Assembly: GCF_016107325.1 (NCBI RefSeq) | Contig: NZ_RCVT01000001.1 | Span: forward strand, 682,001 to 746,000 | Direction: 5' to 3' | Origin: Sphingomonas sp. MA1305 | GTDB taxonomy: Bacteria > Pseudomonadota > Alphaproteobacteria > Sphingomonadales > Sphingomonadaceae | Length of the DNA: 64,000 nucleotides | In this document: piece after piece, positions 52,839 to 64,000 of the stretch | Layout of the letters: the number at the start of each line of letters is the position of its first letter | Numbering within the stretch: the first letter of the stretch is position 1 | Translations under genes and position numbers: made by a program | Notes under the pieces: generated by a model | What the model saw: the letters and a program-made list of their open reading frames with translations, nothing else | The model's database searches: none | What the model was told of the DNA's origin: nothing

Positions 52839-53696
52839 TCAGGCCTTGCCGATCTGTTCGGACTGGGCGCCGCTGTCTGGCCGGGCGGGGCCGAGGATCG
52901 GTTCCTCGCCGAGCGGTTCGTTGCGGAAGGTGGTGAACTCGCCCTTGCCGTCGACCGAGGGGCCGCTGGTCCAGCGACCCTCCGGCGTGCTGCCGTCGAG
53001 GCTGGTCACATAGAAATTGTAGTTGTTGCCATTGTCCTCGTCGCTCTGCGGGAAGGAATTGGGAATCGGGCCGGCAGCCGCGCCGCCGAGCTCCTCAATG
53101 ACAGCAAGCCACTGGTTCTGGTGCATGGTGTCGCGCGCGATCATATAGTGGAGCATGTCCTTCATGCCCTGATCATGCGCGGCGTTGAACAGCCGTACCG
53201 CCAGGACGCGGCCGGTGCTCTCTGCGGCGACGTTGCAATACATGTCGGCGGCGATGTTGCCGCTGGCGTAGATGTGGCTCATGTCGAAGGGCACGCCGTC
53301 CGAATCCATCGGCATCGCGGCAAGGCCGCTCGACAGCAGGTTCTTGTGAATGATGCCCTCGATCGCATGACGGGGCCGTTCACCGCCCATCACCGCGCCG
53401 ACGATGCCGTCGGCGGCGCCTTCCTGCTGTAGCGAGGCGGGCGCCTTGTCGAGGTTGAGCGCGACCGCGGTGGCGAGCATCTCGATATGGCCGATCTCTT
53501 CGGTCGCGGTGTTAAGCAGCATGTCGCGGTATTTGGTGCTTGGTGCGCGATTGCCCCAGGCTTGGAAGAAATACTGCATGCAGACGCGTATCTCGCCCTC
53601 CACGCCGCCGATCGCCTGTTGCAGCAGACGGGCGAATTGCGGGTCGGGGGACTCGCAGCGGACGGGATATTGCAGCCGTTTGTCGTGGTAATACAT
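52839..53696 (-). CDS. Manganese catalase
   Basis: A 285-residue ferritin-like protein starting MYYHDKRLQYPVRCESPDPQF with AGGAGA upstream. It disproportionates hydrogen peroxide with a dimanganese site; conserved ligand regions are GVEGEIRVCMQYFFQ, TEEIGHIEMLAT, AESTGRVLAVRLF and DTMHQNQWLAVIEEL. The C-terminal tail is acidic. It stands alone between terminators. Confidence 0.95.
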   Translation of the reverse strand: MYYHDKRLQYPVRCESPDPQFARLLQQAIGGVEGEIRVCMQYFFQAWGNRAPSTKYRDMLLNTATEEIGHIEMLATAVALNLDKAPASLQQEGAADGIVGAVMGGERPRHAIEGIIHKNLLSSGLAAMPMDSDGVPFDMSHIYASGNIAADMYCNVAAESTGRVLAVRLFNAAHDQGMKDMLHYMIARDTMHQNQWLAVIEELGGAAAGPIPNSFPQSDEDNGNNYNFYVTSLDGSTPEGRWTSGPSVDGKGEFTTFRNEPLGEEPILGPARPDSGAQSEQIGKA

Positions 53697-53967
53697 GCTT
53701 GCGTCTCCTGCTGACGGACGGCGTCGACCTTGCGCCGACTGCATCAACAACCCGCGGGGACGTCGAGGGTTTGTTGTGACGCCGCAATAAAATGGAGTAA
53801 TCGTAGTAACTTAGATGAAGTTCTTGCGATTTGGTCGGTAGAGGGTGGCGGGATCGAGACGGGTCGAGGCGCGGCCTTGATCCAGGCTAGGCAACGCGCG
53901 CGACGCGGACCCTTTGCCTAGGCCGCGCATTAGCCGAACACCGCAACAGACGTATGAGGGGGATCGG

Positions 53968-55071
53968 ATGGCGCGCCAAGATCAAGTCGTGAGAACCAGC
54001 GGCGTGACCTTGCCGCTGTGGTCGCTGGTCTTCCCGGCAGTGGCGATCGTCGCCGTGCTGGTCTCCCTCTATGCGATGGGGACGATCGGCTTGGCCGCCG
54101 CCGCGCTGGTGCTGTTCGGCACGGTGATCGCGGCGGTCCATCACGCCGAGGTGGTCGCGCATCGCGTCGGTGAGCCGTTCGGAACGCTCGTGCTCGCGGT
54201 GGCGGTGACGGTAATCGAGGTGTCGCTGATCGTCAGCCTGATGCTGTCGGACGCGGGCGATGCGGCCAGTCTGGCGCGCGATACGGTGTTCGCCGCAATC
54301 ATGATCATCCTCAACGGCATCTTGGGCGTCTGCCTGCTCGTCGGCGGGGCGGCGCACGGCGAGCAGCGTTTCTCGTTGCGCGGGGCGAGCGCGGCGCTGT
54401 GCACGCTGGCGGCGCTGGTCGTGCTGTCGCTGATCCTGCCCAATTACGTCACCAGCGCCCCGGGACCGACCTACGCGCCGTCCCAGCTGATCTTCGTCGC
54501 AGTCGTCAGCCTCGCGCTCTACGGCACGTTCGTGCTGGTCCAGACCGTGCGCCACCGCGAATATTTCCTGCCTGCGGGCGATGCTGCCGATGATGCGCAT
54601 GAGAATACGCCTGGGAATCGGGTGGCGTGGCTGTCGTTCGCTACCCTGCTGGTCGCGCTTGTCGGGGTGGTCCTGCTCGCCAAGGGACTGTCGGCGAAAG
54701 TGGAGGCGGCGATCGTCGATGCCGGGCTGCCGTTGGCCATCGTCGGGGTGGTGATCGCGGCGCTGGTGCTGGCGCCGGAGAGTCTGGCGGCCATGCGGGC
54801 GGCCCGGCGCAACCGGTTGCAGACCAGCCTCAACCTCGCCTTGGGATCGGCGCTGGCGACGATCGGTCTGACCATCCCCGCGGTCGCCGTGACCAGCCTC
54901 GTGCTTGGCCTGCCCCTGGCCCTGGGAATCGGCGCGAAGGGCATGACGCTGCTCGCGCTGTCTCTGTTCATCGCCACGGTATCGCTCGGCACCGGCCGCA
55001 CGACCGTGTTGCAGGGTGCGGTTCATCTCGTGATCTTTGCCGCGTATCTTTTCACCACGGTCGTGCCGTGA
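53968..55071 (+). CDS. Ca2+/H+ (cation/proton) antiporter, ChaA-like
   Basis: A 367-residue membrane protein with about eleven helices. The Ca/CA motifs are HHAEVVAHRVGEPFGTLVLAVAVTVIEVSLI and PESLAAMRAARRNRLQTSLNLALGSALATIGLTIP; the acidic Glu in VTVIEVSLI and the PES motif are the ion-binding residues. GAGGGG lies before the ATG. ChaA exchanges Na+ and Ca2+ against protons. It is a lone gene. Confidence 0.93.
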   Translation: MARQDQVVRTSGVTLPLWSLVFPAVAIVAVLVSLYAMGTIGLAAAALVLFGTVIAAVHHAEVVAHRVGEPFGTLVLAVAVTVIEVSLIVSLMLSDAGDAASLARDTVFAAIMIILNGILGVCLLVGGAAHGEQRFSLRGASAALCTLAALVVLSLILPNYVTSAPGPTYAPSQLIFVAVVSLALYGTFVLVQTVRHREYFLPAGDAADDAHENTPGNRVAWLSFATLLVALVGVVLLAKGLSAKVEAAIVDAGLPLAIVGVVIAALVLAPESLAAMRAARRNRLQTSLNLALGSALATIGLTIPAVAVTSLVLGLPLALGIGAKGMTLLALSLFIATVSLGTGRTTVLQGAVHLVIFAAYLFTTVVP

Positions 55072-55095
55072 CCCGGCCTCCCTGCGGTTTCCGCG

Positions 55096-55677
55096 TCAGA
55101 AGACGAGCGGGACGAAGCGGTTCACCCGCGCGGCATAGGCGTCATACGTTCTGCCAAACTGCATCCTGAGCAACCGTTCCTCGATCCTGACGCGCAACCA
55201 TGTGCCGAGCGCGTAGACGGGAAGCGCCGCGACGAGGCGCGGCTCGTGACCCAAGCCGAGGGCGACGCCGACCAGCAACAGGCCGATCGCGGTGTAGATC
55301 GGGTGGCGGACGTGGGCGAACGGCCCTGCCGTGACGAGCGCATGATCCATACGTGTGCGGGCGACGATGCTCCAATTCCGTCCCATCGTCTGCCGCGCCC
55401 AGAGGAACAGAGCCAAGGCCGCGCCGAGGCAGACGGCGGTCAGGATGGCCTTGCCGATCGCGCTCGCGGCGAGAGGATCGAGGGCGACACGGATCGGCCC
55501 GGTCGCGACGATGACGAAGCCCAGTCCCTGGATGCCGATCCCGAGCAGTGAGGCACGATCGCGCCTCGCCCCCTCTTCCGGGGTCCGTCCCCTGCGAGCC
55601 AGCGCCACGGCGGCGGCGAATAGGCACAGGCCGGTGGCGGTGACCGCGAGTCCCGGCAGGCCTGTGACGCCGCTCAT
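55096..55677 (-). CDS. Isoprenylcysteine/phospholipid methyltransferase-like membrane protein
   Basis: A 193-residue integral membrane protein. The C-terminal part GPFAHVRHPIYTAIGLLLVG and RIEERLLRMQFGRTYDAYAARV is the ICMT/PEMT signature that binds S-adenosylmethionine (HPxY...EE..L...FG..Y..Y). At least three helices lie before it. The substrate is not known. It overlaps the upstream small gene by 4 bases (ATGA). Confidence 0.85.
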   Translation of the reverse strand: MSGVTGLPGLAVTATGLCLFAAAVALARRGRTPEEGARRDRASLLGIGIQGLGFVIVATGPIRVALDPLAASAIGKAILTAVCLGAALALFLWARQTMGRNWSIVARTRMDHALVTAGPFAHVRHPIYTAIGLLLVGVALGLGHEPRLVAALPVYALGTWLRVRIEERLLRMQFGRTYDAYAARVNRFVPLVF

Positions 55678-55907
55678 CGTGGCCGTTGCCGGGCGGCAAG
55701 GGCCAGCCCGGCCGCGATCTGAATGGCGGCATAGACCCGGCGCCGACCCGGCCGGTCGACGAACGGCCGCACCGCCTTTTCGGCGCCGAGCGCGTCCTCC
55801 TTCCAAAGGTCGACATGGCGGCGCGGCTGGATCAGGCCGACCAGGCCGTCGCCGACCATGAAGATCGCCGCCATCTCGGCGACCCGCGGGAGCAGCCGGC
55901 CGCTCAT
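55674..55907 (-). CDS. Small membrane-associated hypothetical protein
   Basis: A 77-residue protein (MSGRLLPRVAEMAAIFMVGDGLVGLIQPRRHVDLW...) with a hydrophobic N-terminal helix and a C-terminal YAAIQIAAGLALAA helix. It sits between an M1 peptidase and a methyltransferase with ATGA overlaps on both sides, so it is part of a tight three-gene operon. No family was recognised. Confidence 0.68.
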   Translation of the reverse strand: MSGRLLPRVAEMAAIFMVGDGLVGLIQPRRHVDLWKEDALGAEKAVRPFVDRPGRRRVYAAIQIAAGLALAARQRPR

Positions 55908-57625
55908 GAGGCTGGCTTCCGCGCCGCCTGTTCGGCCCGCCACGCCTGCACCTCCTCGACCGCGACGCTGCGGCGCAGGATCTTGGCGTCGGGATCGACG
56001 ACATAATGCGCGCCGGCGGGGATGGTCAGCGTGCCATGCCCGGCGGACATCGGCAGGGTCGTCAGCTTCCCGGCGACGTCGACCTCGACCGGCATCGGGA
56101 AGGGGCCTCCGCCGGGCACGTTCCATGCCAGCGTGACGCGATCGCCGTTGCGCGTCTCCAGCAGTTCGGGCAGCTTCGCCTGACGCAGATAGACGTCGAA
56201 GAACCAGCCATAGTCCTTGCCGGTCACCTGCCGGACGAAGCGCTCATATTCCTCGCTCGATCCGTAGCGCGGGCGGAAGTTGCCCGGTTTCGGATCGGCG
56301 CGCCCGTAGACGGCGAGTGTCGTCACCTTCCAGAAGGCGTTGTCGCCGATCAGGCCGCGCAGCGTGTGGAGCATCCACGAGCCCTTGACGTAGATATCCT
56401 GGCCGGCGCCGCCATGGTCGGGCTCATAGACCTGTTCTTCGGTCAGCACGCGACCTTGGACGATCGGCACCTTGTTCATGATCGTGCCGCGCTGCCCCTG
56501 CATCATCGCGGCGTAGCGGGCGCGTCCTTCGCGCCACAGGCCATAGGCCGGCTGCATATAGCTGCCATAGCCTTCGTGCAGCCAGTAATCGTCCCAATTC
56601 GCCGCGGTCAGCTGGTTGGCAAACCATTCGTGGGTGAATTCGTGCTGGAACAGCCAGTCGAAGCCTTCGATCGCCTTTGCATAGTCATTGCCATAGGCGT
56701 TGATCGTCTGATGCTCCATGCCCTTGTGCGGCGTCTCGACCACGCCGACTTTTTCGTCGCCGAAAGGATAGGGGCCGACATTGGCCTCGAAGAAGTCGAT
56801 CGTCGGGCCGAATTCGTCGAACAGCGCCTGCGCCTTTTCCTTTTCGCCGGGCAGATACCAATAATACATCGGGATTGTATTGCCGAAGCGGCTCTTATGG
56901 CTGCCCTCAATCACCTCATAGGGGCCGACGTTGAGCGCGATCGCATAGGTGTTGGGGTTGCGCGTGCGCCAGTTCCAGCGGGTGCGGCCGTCGGGCAGCT
57001 GATCGACCGAGATCAGCTTGCCGTTGGACGGCGCCTTGAGGCCTTTGGGCACGGTGATGTGGAGGTCGACGACACCGGGCTCGCCGGTCGGGAAGTCGAG
57101 GCACGGCCAGAACAGGTCGCACCCATAGCCTTCGGCCGTGGTCGCGAACCAGGTCTGGCCCGACGGCGTTTTCGACCAGACCATGCCGTCGTCCCACGGC
57201 GCGCGTACCGCGACATGCGGCTGGCCGCCGTAGGTGATCCTGGCGCTGACCTTCTGCCCGGCGGCGAGGGGGCGGGGCAGCGTGATGGCGAGCTGCCCCT
57301 CCGGATTGCTCCAGGCGCCCGTAGCGAGCGGCCGGCCGTCGATGCTGATCGCGGTGACAGGGAGGTTGCGGTCGAGGTCGATCAGCAGCCGCGTCAGCGG
57401 CGCCTTGGCGGTGAAGCCGAGCGTGGCGACGCCGTTCAGCGTCTCGGTGTCGGGCAGCACCTCGAACGACAAATCGGCGGTGTCGAACTGCAGCGCCATC
57501 TGTTCGGGGGGACGGACGCCGCCCGATTTCTGCGTCTGTTCGGTGATCGGCGGCTCACCCTTCTTGGGCAATTCGGGGGCCGCGGCGACCAGGGCGAGGG
57601 CAGATGCGGCGAGCAGTGATTTCAT
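55904..57625 (-). CDS. M1 family metallopeptidase
   Basis: A 573-residue exported aminopeptidase (signal MKSLLAASALALVAAAPELP). The zinc site is FQHEFTHEWFANQL with Glu in DDYWLHEGY (HExxH-18-E). The exopeptidase motif, usually GxMEN, reads HKGMEHQTINAYG, a variant of a bacterial M1 subgroup. It is smaller than PepN, lacking the long C-terminal domain. It is a close paralogue of the next upstream gene. Confidence 0.93.
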   Translation of the reverse strand: MKSLLAASALALVAAAPELPKKGEPPITEQTQKSGGVRPPEQMALQFDTADLSFEVLPDTETLNGVATLGFTAKAPLTRLLIDLDRNLPVTAISIDGRPLATGAWSNPEGQLAITLPRPLAAGQKVSARITYGGQPHVAVRAPWDDGMVWSKTPSGQTWFATTAEGYGCDLFWPCLDFPTGEPGVVDLHITVPKGLKAPSNGKLISVDQLPDGRTRWNWRTRNPNTYAIALNVGPYEVIEGSHKSRFGNTIPMYYWYLPGEKEKAQALFDEFGPTIDFFEANVGPYPFGDEKVGVVETPHKGMEHQTINAYGNDYAKAIEGFDWLFQHEFTHEWFANQLTAANWDDYWLHEGYGSYMQPAYGLWREGRARYAAMMQGQRGTIMNKVPIVQGRVLTEEQVYEPDHGGAGQDIYVKGSWMLHTLRGLIGDNAFWKVTTLAVYGRADPKPGNFRPRYGSSEEYERFVRQVTGKDYGWFFDVYLRQAKLPELLETRNGDRVTLAWNVPGGGPFPMPVEVDVAGKLTTLPMSAGHGTLTIPAGAHYVVDPDAKILRRSVAVEEVQAWRAEQAARKPAS

Positions 57626-57639
57626 TGAATTCTCCTTAT

Positions 57640-57762
57640 CCTCCCCAGCACGGGGAGGGGGGCCAGCAAAGCTGGTGGAGGGGGCTTCCACCAATGCTGT
57701 GCTGCGTGGCGATCCCCCTCCGTCACGCCTTTCGGCGTGCCACCTCCCCGTGCCGGAGAGGA
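57640..57762. repeat. REP-like palindromic element between the M1 genes
   Basis: Left end CCTCCCCAGCACGGGGAGG and right end CACCTCCCCGTGCCGGAGAGG are related inverted forms; inside are GGTGGAGGGGGCTTCCACC and CACGCC-tttc-GGCGTG hairpins. The layout matches dispersed intergenic palindromes common in alphaproteobacteria; it may also attenuate the transcript of the upstream gene. Confidence 0.6.
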
Positions 57763-57766
57763 TAAT

Positions 57767-59482
57767 TCATTTCTTCGCCGCCGCAGCCGCCGGTGCCTGC
57801 GCGGCTTTCCAAGCCTGGAAGGCGTCCACCGCGTCATCCTGCTTGAGCAGCCGGCTCATCGGATCGATCACGAGATGCGCGCCGGCGGGCACGGTGATCG
57901 TCGCGACGCCGCCGGTCATCGGCACCTTCTCGACGCGGTCGTCGATCTGCACCTCGACCGGCAGCGGGAAGGGCTTGTTGAGCGGCGTCTGCCATTTCAG
58001 CGTCAGTTGCGTCCCAATGCGGTTGGTCACCAGCTTGGGCAACGCCGCCTGATAGAGGTAGACGTCGAAGAACCACTGCCAATTCTGCCCTGTCACCGAA
58101 TTGACGTCGGCGATGAAGTCGGGCGTGGTGCGGAACACCGGCTGGAAATTTCCCGGCGCCGGATCGACCCGGCCGTAGACCAGCAACTTGGTCGCACCGA
58201 AGAAGGCGCGATCGCCGATCGCGTTGCGCAGCGTGTGCAGGATCCACTCGCCCTTGGTGTAAATGTCGCCGCCGCGACCCGGCGCCTTTTCGTAGACGTC
58301 CTCGGCGGTCTGCGGCTTGCCCGTCACCAGCGGCGACTTGTTCTGGATGCCTGGCCGCGCCGCGAGCATCATCGCGGTGTAGCGACCATCGCCTTCGCGC
58401 CAGCGGCCGTAGAGCGGCTGCATATAGGCGGTGAAGCCTTCGTGCAGCCAGAAGTCGTCCCAGTTCACCGCGGTCATCTGGTTGGCGAACCATTCGTGGC
58501 CGAATTCATGCTGGAACAGCCAGTCGAACCCTTCCGGCGCCTTGGCATAGGCGTTGCCGTAGGCGTTGATCGTCTGATGCTCCATGCCTTTGTGCGGCGT
58601 CTCCACCACCCCGACCTTCTCGGCCCGCCACGGGTAGGGGCCGATCACGCCCTCGTAGAAGTCGAGCGTCGGCGCGAATTCGTCGAAGAGCGCCTTGGCC
58701 TGGTCCTTCTCGCCGGGCAGATACCAATAATACATCGGGATCGTGTCGCCGAACTTGGTCTTGTAGGTGCCGCTGATCTCCTCGTATGGGCCGACGTTGA
58801 GCGCGATGCCGTACAGGTTCGGATGGGCGACCTCCCAGTTCCAGGTCGAGCGGCCGTCCTGCAGATGGTCGACGCCGAGCAGCTTGCCGTTGGACGGCGC
58901 CTTGAGGCCACGTGGCACGGTGATGTGCAGCGTCACCTTCTCCGGCTCGTAGGTCGGATAGTCGATGCACGGCCAAAACAGGTCGCAGCCCTCCATCTGC
59001 ACCGCGGTCGCGATCCACGGCTGGCCGTCCGGCGTCTTCGCCCAGACGAAGCCACCGTCCCATGGCGCGCGCACCGCGACGTGCGGGCGGCCGCCATAAG
59101 TGATCTTGACCACCAGCTTGGCGTCCTTCGCCGCCTTCTTGGCGAGCTTGATCGTCATCCGCCCCTGCGGATTTTCGAAGCCTGCGGCGACACCGTCGAC
59201 CGTCGCGGCGGTGACCGTATAATTGTTGTCGAGGTCGACGACGATGCGATCGGTCTTGTCGAGCGTGGTGAAGGTCAGCGTCGCGACGCCGTTCAGCACC
59301 TCCCGATCCGGATCGACCTCGAACTGCAGGTCGGCGGTGTCGAACTTCAGCTTCTTCTGCGCCGGATCAAGCGGGCCGCCGGACGCCGAAACCTGCGCGG
59401 TGATCGGCGGCTTGCCCGGCTCGGAAGCGTAGGCCGCGGTGGACAGCAGCAGCGCGGCGGCGAGCGACAGGCGGAACGTCAT
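57767..59482 (-). CDS. M1 family metallopeptidase (second copy)
   Basis: A 571-residue exported protein (signal MTFRLSLAAALLLSTAAYAS) with AAGGGG before the ATG. FQHEFGHEWFANQM and DFWLHEGF give HExxH-18-E; the GMEHQTINAYG variant motif is identical to its paralogue. The C-terminus is Lys/Ala-rich (APAAAAAKK). Tandem duplication is likely. It is divergent from lon with 150 bases between them. Confidence 0.93.
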   Translation of the reverse strand: MTFRLSLAAALLLSTAAYASEPGKPPITAQVSASGGPLDPAQKKLKFDTADLQFEVDPDREVLNGVATLTFTTLDKTDRIVVDLDNNYTVTAATVDGVAAGFENPQGRMTIKLAKKAAKDAKLVVKITYGGRPHVAVRAPWDGGFVWAKTPDGQPWIATAVQMEGCDLFWPCIDYPTYEPEKVTLHITVPRGLKAPSNGKLLGVDHLQDGRSTWNWEVAHPNLYGIALNVGPYEEISGTYKTKFGDTIPMYYWYLPGEKDQAKALFDEFAPTLDFYEGVIGPYPWRAEKVGVVETPHKGMEHQTINAYGNAYAKAPEGFDWLFQHEFGHEWFANQMTAVNWDDFWLHEGFTAYMQPLYGRWREGDGRYTAMMLAARPGIQNKSPLVTGKPQTAEDVYEKAPGRGGDIYTKGEWILHTLRNAIGDRAFFGATKLLVYGRVDPAPGNFQPVFRTTPDFIADVNSVTGQNWQWFFDVYLYQAALPKLVTNRIGTQLTLKWQTPLNKPFPLPVEVQIDDRVEKVPMTGGVATITVPAGAHLVIDPMSRLLKQDDAVDAFQAWKAAQAPAAAAAKK

Positions 59483-59560
59483 CGTATACCCCTTTGATGC
59501 GGGGCATGGATTTCCACGGCCGTGGCGCCGCTGGCAAGAGGCTAATCGTGACGCAGGACG

Positions 59561-59589
59561 ATTGATGGATGTCGCCGGCTCACCATATA
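59561..59589 (+). promoter_or_regulatory. Candidate heat-shock (RpoH) promoter of lon
   Basis: ATTGAT (59561-59566), then 15 bases, then ACCATAT (59582-59588), close to the sigma-32 pattern; the -10 part matches well and the -35 part weakly. It lies about 45 bases before the lon ATG. Confidence 0.35.
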
Positions 59590-59632
59590 GTATGGGATGA
59601 GGCCGTCTGGTTCCGACGGCCGCGGAGTTTAC

Positions 59633-62029
<2,397 letters not shown>

Positions 62030-62164
62030 TTAATACGATTGTCGTCAATCGCCGCCATCGGTCGTCCGGCCGGTGGGGCATTGACTCGTACCGTACGTAC
62101 GGCCTTACTGGTCTTTCGGCCTGGCCGCACGATTCTTACCGTTTCCAAGGGGGCAGTTTTTCCG

Positions 62165-62437
62165 ATGAACAAGCAGGAGCTGATCGCCACGGTCGCCGAC
62201 ACGTCCGGCCTGGCCAAGAGCGACGCGATCAAGGCGGTCGAGGCCGTATTTGAGGCGATTTCCGCCAGCCTGAAGAAGGGCGACGAAGTACGCCTGGTCG
62301 GTTTTGGCACCTTCTCCGTGTCGAAGCGCAAGGCGTCGACTGGGCGCAACCCGCGCACCAAGGAGCCGATGACGATCAAGGCGTCGAATCAGCCGAAGTT
62401 CAAGGCCGGCAAGGGCCTGAAGGATTCGGTCAACTGA
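62165..62437 (+). CDS. hup: DNA-binding protein HU
   Basis: A 90-residue protein of standard HU size. MNKQELIATVADTSGLAKSDA, the FGTFSVSKRKASTGRNPRT arm with the proline intercalation site in NPRT, and the C-terminal FKAGKGLKD are typical. It bends and compacts the nucleoid. It lies 135 bases after lon with a likely own promoter in that gap. Confidence 0.97.
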   Translation: MNKQELIATVADTSGLAKSDAIKAVEAVFEAISASLKKGDEVRLVGFGTFSVSKRKASTGRNPRTKEPMTIKASNQPKFKAGKGLKDSVN

Positions 62438-62500
62438 TCGACAAGATCGGGCTGGACAGGCGGCATCCCGCCGCCTAAAGGCCCGCTTCCCGAGAGTTTC

Positions 62501-62575
62501 GGGCGCGTAGCTCAGCGGTAGAGCACACCCTTCACACGGGTGGGGTCACAGGTTCAATCCCTGTCGCGCCCACCA
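62501..62575 (+). tRNA. tRNA-Val (CAC)
   Basis: A 75-nt tRNA. The acceptor stem GGGCGCG/CGCGCCC, D arm GCTCAGCGGTAGAGC, anticodon stem CACCC/GGGTG with loop TTCACAC (anticodon CAC, decoding GUG), T arm ACAGGTTCAATCCCTGT and an encoded CCA are all present. Confidence 0.97.
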
Positions 62576-62580
62576 TATCA

Positions 62581-62615
62581 GCCCGCCCGGTCTTCGGACC
62601 GGCGGGCTTTTTGGT
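62581..62615 (+). terminator. Terminator after tRNA-Val
   Basis: GCCCGCCCGGTC and GACCGGCGGGC form a stem (one bulge) with a short loop, followed by TTTTT, 5 bases past the tRNA CCA end. Confidence 0.8.
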
Positions 62616-62650
62616 TTTGGCAGGGTCATCTGGCGCTCGGCAACAAACCG

Positions 62651-64000
62651 TCAGATGCGCTGTTCGATCGCCAGGTCGGCGAAGTCGAGTTCCTCCTCCA
62701 GCCGGTGGAAGGCATCGTCCCCGATCGTGCCGTCGCGGCGTAGCGCCAGCAGCCGCTCGCGCCGTTCCTCCGAAACGCGTCGGCGCAGCACCTTGGCCGG
62801 CAGGATCGCCCGACCATCGCCCTCCTCGGCATCGGCGGCGGTCCGGCATTCGATGTGGAGTTCGTCGCGCAACGCACGGGCCTCGTCGCTGTCATCGCCG
62901 TCGATCGCGGCAAGCCCCGTCTCGGCCAGCGCGACGCGCGCGAGCCGGACCTCGCGCTCGACCGGACCGTCGTCCTCCAGCGCCAGCCAGCGGACCAGCG
63001 GCTTCAGCGTCAGCCCCTGGATGACGAGGGTGCCGAGCGTCACCGCGAAGGCCACGAACAGCAGCAGGTCGCGATGCGGAAAGCCCGCGGGTAGCGCCAG
63101 CGCAGTGCCGACGGTGACGATGCCGCGCATTCCCGCCCAGCCGATGATCACCCCACTGCGCCAATCGGCATGGCTGTCGTCCGCGACGCGGGCGCCGCGC
63201 AGCCATAGCCAGCGATTGTAGCCGAAGACCCAGATGAGGCGCAGCACGATGACGGTCGCCAGGACGGCGGCGGCGACCACGCTCCATTCGGCGACCGCGC
63301 CGGGCGGGGCGTGGCGGATCACCGGGCCGAGCTGCAGGCCGATCAGCACGAAGGCGAGCGCGGTGAGGACGACGACCGCCGTGTCCCAGACGGCATAGGA
63401 CGGCACGCGCAGCCGCGCCGGGGTGCGGGCCGGGGCGGAACGCGCGATCGTCATCGCATAGGTGACGACCGTCAGGATGGCTGACAGGTGCAGGCTCTCC
63501 GCCAGTACCCAGACGCCGAAGGTCGCGACGAATTGGAGGATGATCGAACTCGGCGCGTCGGTGATGTCGCGGGTCAACCGGCTCCAGACCAGCGCGATTG
63601 CCGGGCCGGCGACCAGGCTGCCGACGACGGAGAGGAGGAAGGTCGGTGCGATGGCCGCGGCGGTGATCGTCCCGCCCGACACTGCGGCGGTCACCGCCAG
63701 CCGATAGATCAGCAGCGCCGATGCGTCGTTGAGCAGCGATTCCCCTTCCAGGATGACGTTGAGCCGGTGCGGCGGCGAAACTTGGCGCAGGGCCGCGGTC
63801 GCCGCCGCGGCGTCGGGAGGCGCGACGATGGCACCAAGCGCGATCGCCGCTGCCCACGACAGGTCGGGCACAAGCCAGTGCGCCACCGCGGCGACACCGA
63901 TGGTCGTCAAACCCACCGCCACCACGACCAATTGCAGCACCGCGCGCCAATTCGCCTTGAGGTCGCGCGGCGATGTGTCAAACGCCGCGTCGAGCAGGAT
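62651..64000 (-). CDS. Na+/H+ antiporter, CPA1 type (partial)
   Basis: The frame is open beyond the right edge; the bases to 64000 encode ILLDAAFDTSPRDLKANWRA, a normal CPA1 helix region, so the N-terminus is missing. The visible 450 residues include IVAPPDAAAATA (the ion-binding PPD motif), EGESLLNDASALL (ND motif region), WAGMRGIVTVGTALALP, and a cytosolic tail with RIEEELDF-like helices. Family membership (NhaP/YjcE-like) is clear; pH response cannot be judged. Confidence 0.92.
   Translation of the reverse strand: MLLDAAFDTSPRDLKANWRAVLQLVVVAVGLTTIGVAAVAHWLVPDLSWAAAIALGAIVAPPDAAAATAALRQVSPPHRLNVILEGESLLNDASALLIYRLAVTAAVSGGTITAAAIAPTFLLSVVGSLVAGPAIALVWSRLTRDITDAPSSIILQFVATFGVWVLAESLHLSAILTVVTYAMTIARSAPARTPARLRVPSYAVWDTAVVVLTALAFVLIGLQLGPVIRHAPPGAVAEWSVVAAAVLATVIVLRLIWVFGYNRWLWLRGARVADDSHADWRSGVIIGWAGMRGIVTVGTALALPAGFPHRDLLLFVAFAVTLGTLVIQGLTLKPLVRWLALEDDGPVEREVRLARVALAETGLAAIDGDDSDEARALRDELHIECRTAADAEEGDGRAILPAKVLRRRVSEERRERLLALRRDGTIGDDAFHRLEEELDFADLAIEQRI

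Overview
The window is GC-rich chromosomal DNA of an alphaproteobacterium. It most resembles a sphingomonad (Sphingomonas or a relative): it has a PEPxxWA-type CTERM protein, a LeuA2-type isopropylmalate synthase, paired M1 peptidases, a ChaA-like antiporter, DUF6894 proteins, an alphaproteobacterial LexA box, and a ParA gene beside SPOR proteins. Species was inferred from gene families only.

Layout. 1-10 kb: a PGPGW membrane protein (cut by the window edge), comM, tRNA-Leu(CAA), a predicted REase-fold toxin with its immunity gene, small stress-type proteins (SWIB, DUF2945), a folE-folM-like-folB pterin operon, leuA with a leucine-rich leader and attenuator, and a BLUF photosensor. 10-17 kb: YceI, then ilvC, ilvN and ilvB on the minus strand with palindromic intergenic repeats between them, divergent miaA/serB, and a Sel1-SPOR envelope protein.

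17.4-30.3 kb is a probable 12.9-kb integrated element set between the Sel1-SPOR gene and a ParA gene. It ends in a tyrosine integrase with an excisionase-like HTH gene. It is flanked by a shared 13-mer (CATTAACCGCTTC), with a second shared 13-mer just inside each end. It holds an AT-rich lone HEPN-domain gene (a candidate defence or abortive-infection gene) whose ribosome-binding site lies in a hairpin, an SRAP peptidase, a LexA-boxed operon of small phage-like genes, a PEP-CTERM protein, phage structural genes, a spanin-like lipoprotein and a nuclease homologue. No terminase, portal or capsid gene is visible, so it is a defective prophage or satellite-like island. Two complementary halves of one Calx-beta domain lie on opposite strands about 2.8 kb apart, which suggests an internal inversion.

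30.4-46 kb: a parA, RHH-like and TPR-SPOR operon; pyrB with a degenerate dihydroorotase (pyrC'); a zinc alcohol dehydrogenase; ruvX; a DUF3089 hydrolase; a HAD phosphatase; gatCAB; a cyclophilin; and a three-gene secreted-protein operon with an M48 protease. 46-64 kb: tRNA-Leu(UAG), trigger factor with a long Lys/Ala tail, a glycosyltransferase, clpP and clpX, a CPBP protein, manganese catalase, a cation antiporter, two tandem M1 peptidases, lon, HU, tRNA-Val and a Na+/H+ antiporter cut by the window end. The tig-clpP-clpX and lon-HU blocks form a protein quality-control neighbourhood; clpP and lon each have a heat-shock-like promoter candidate.
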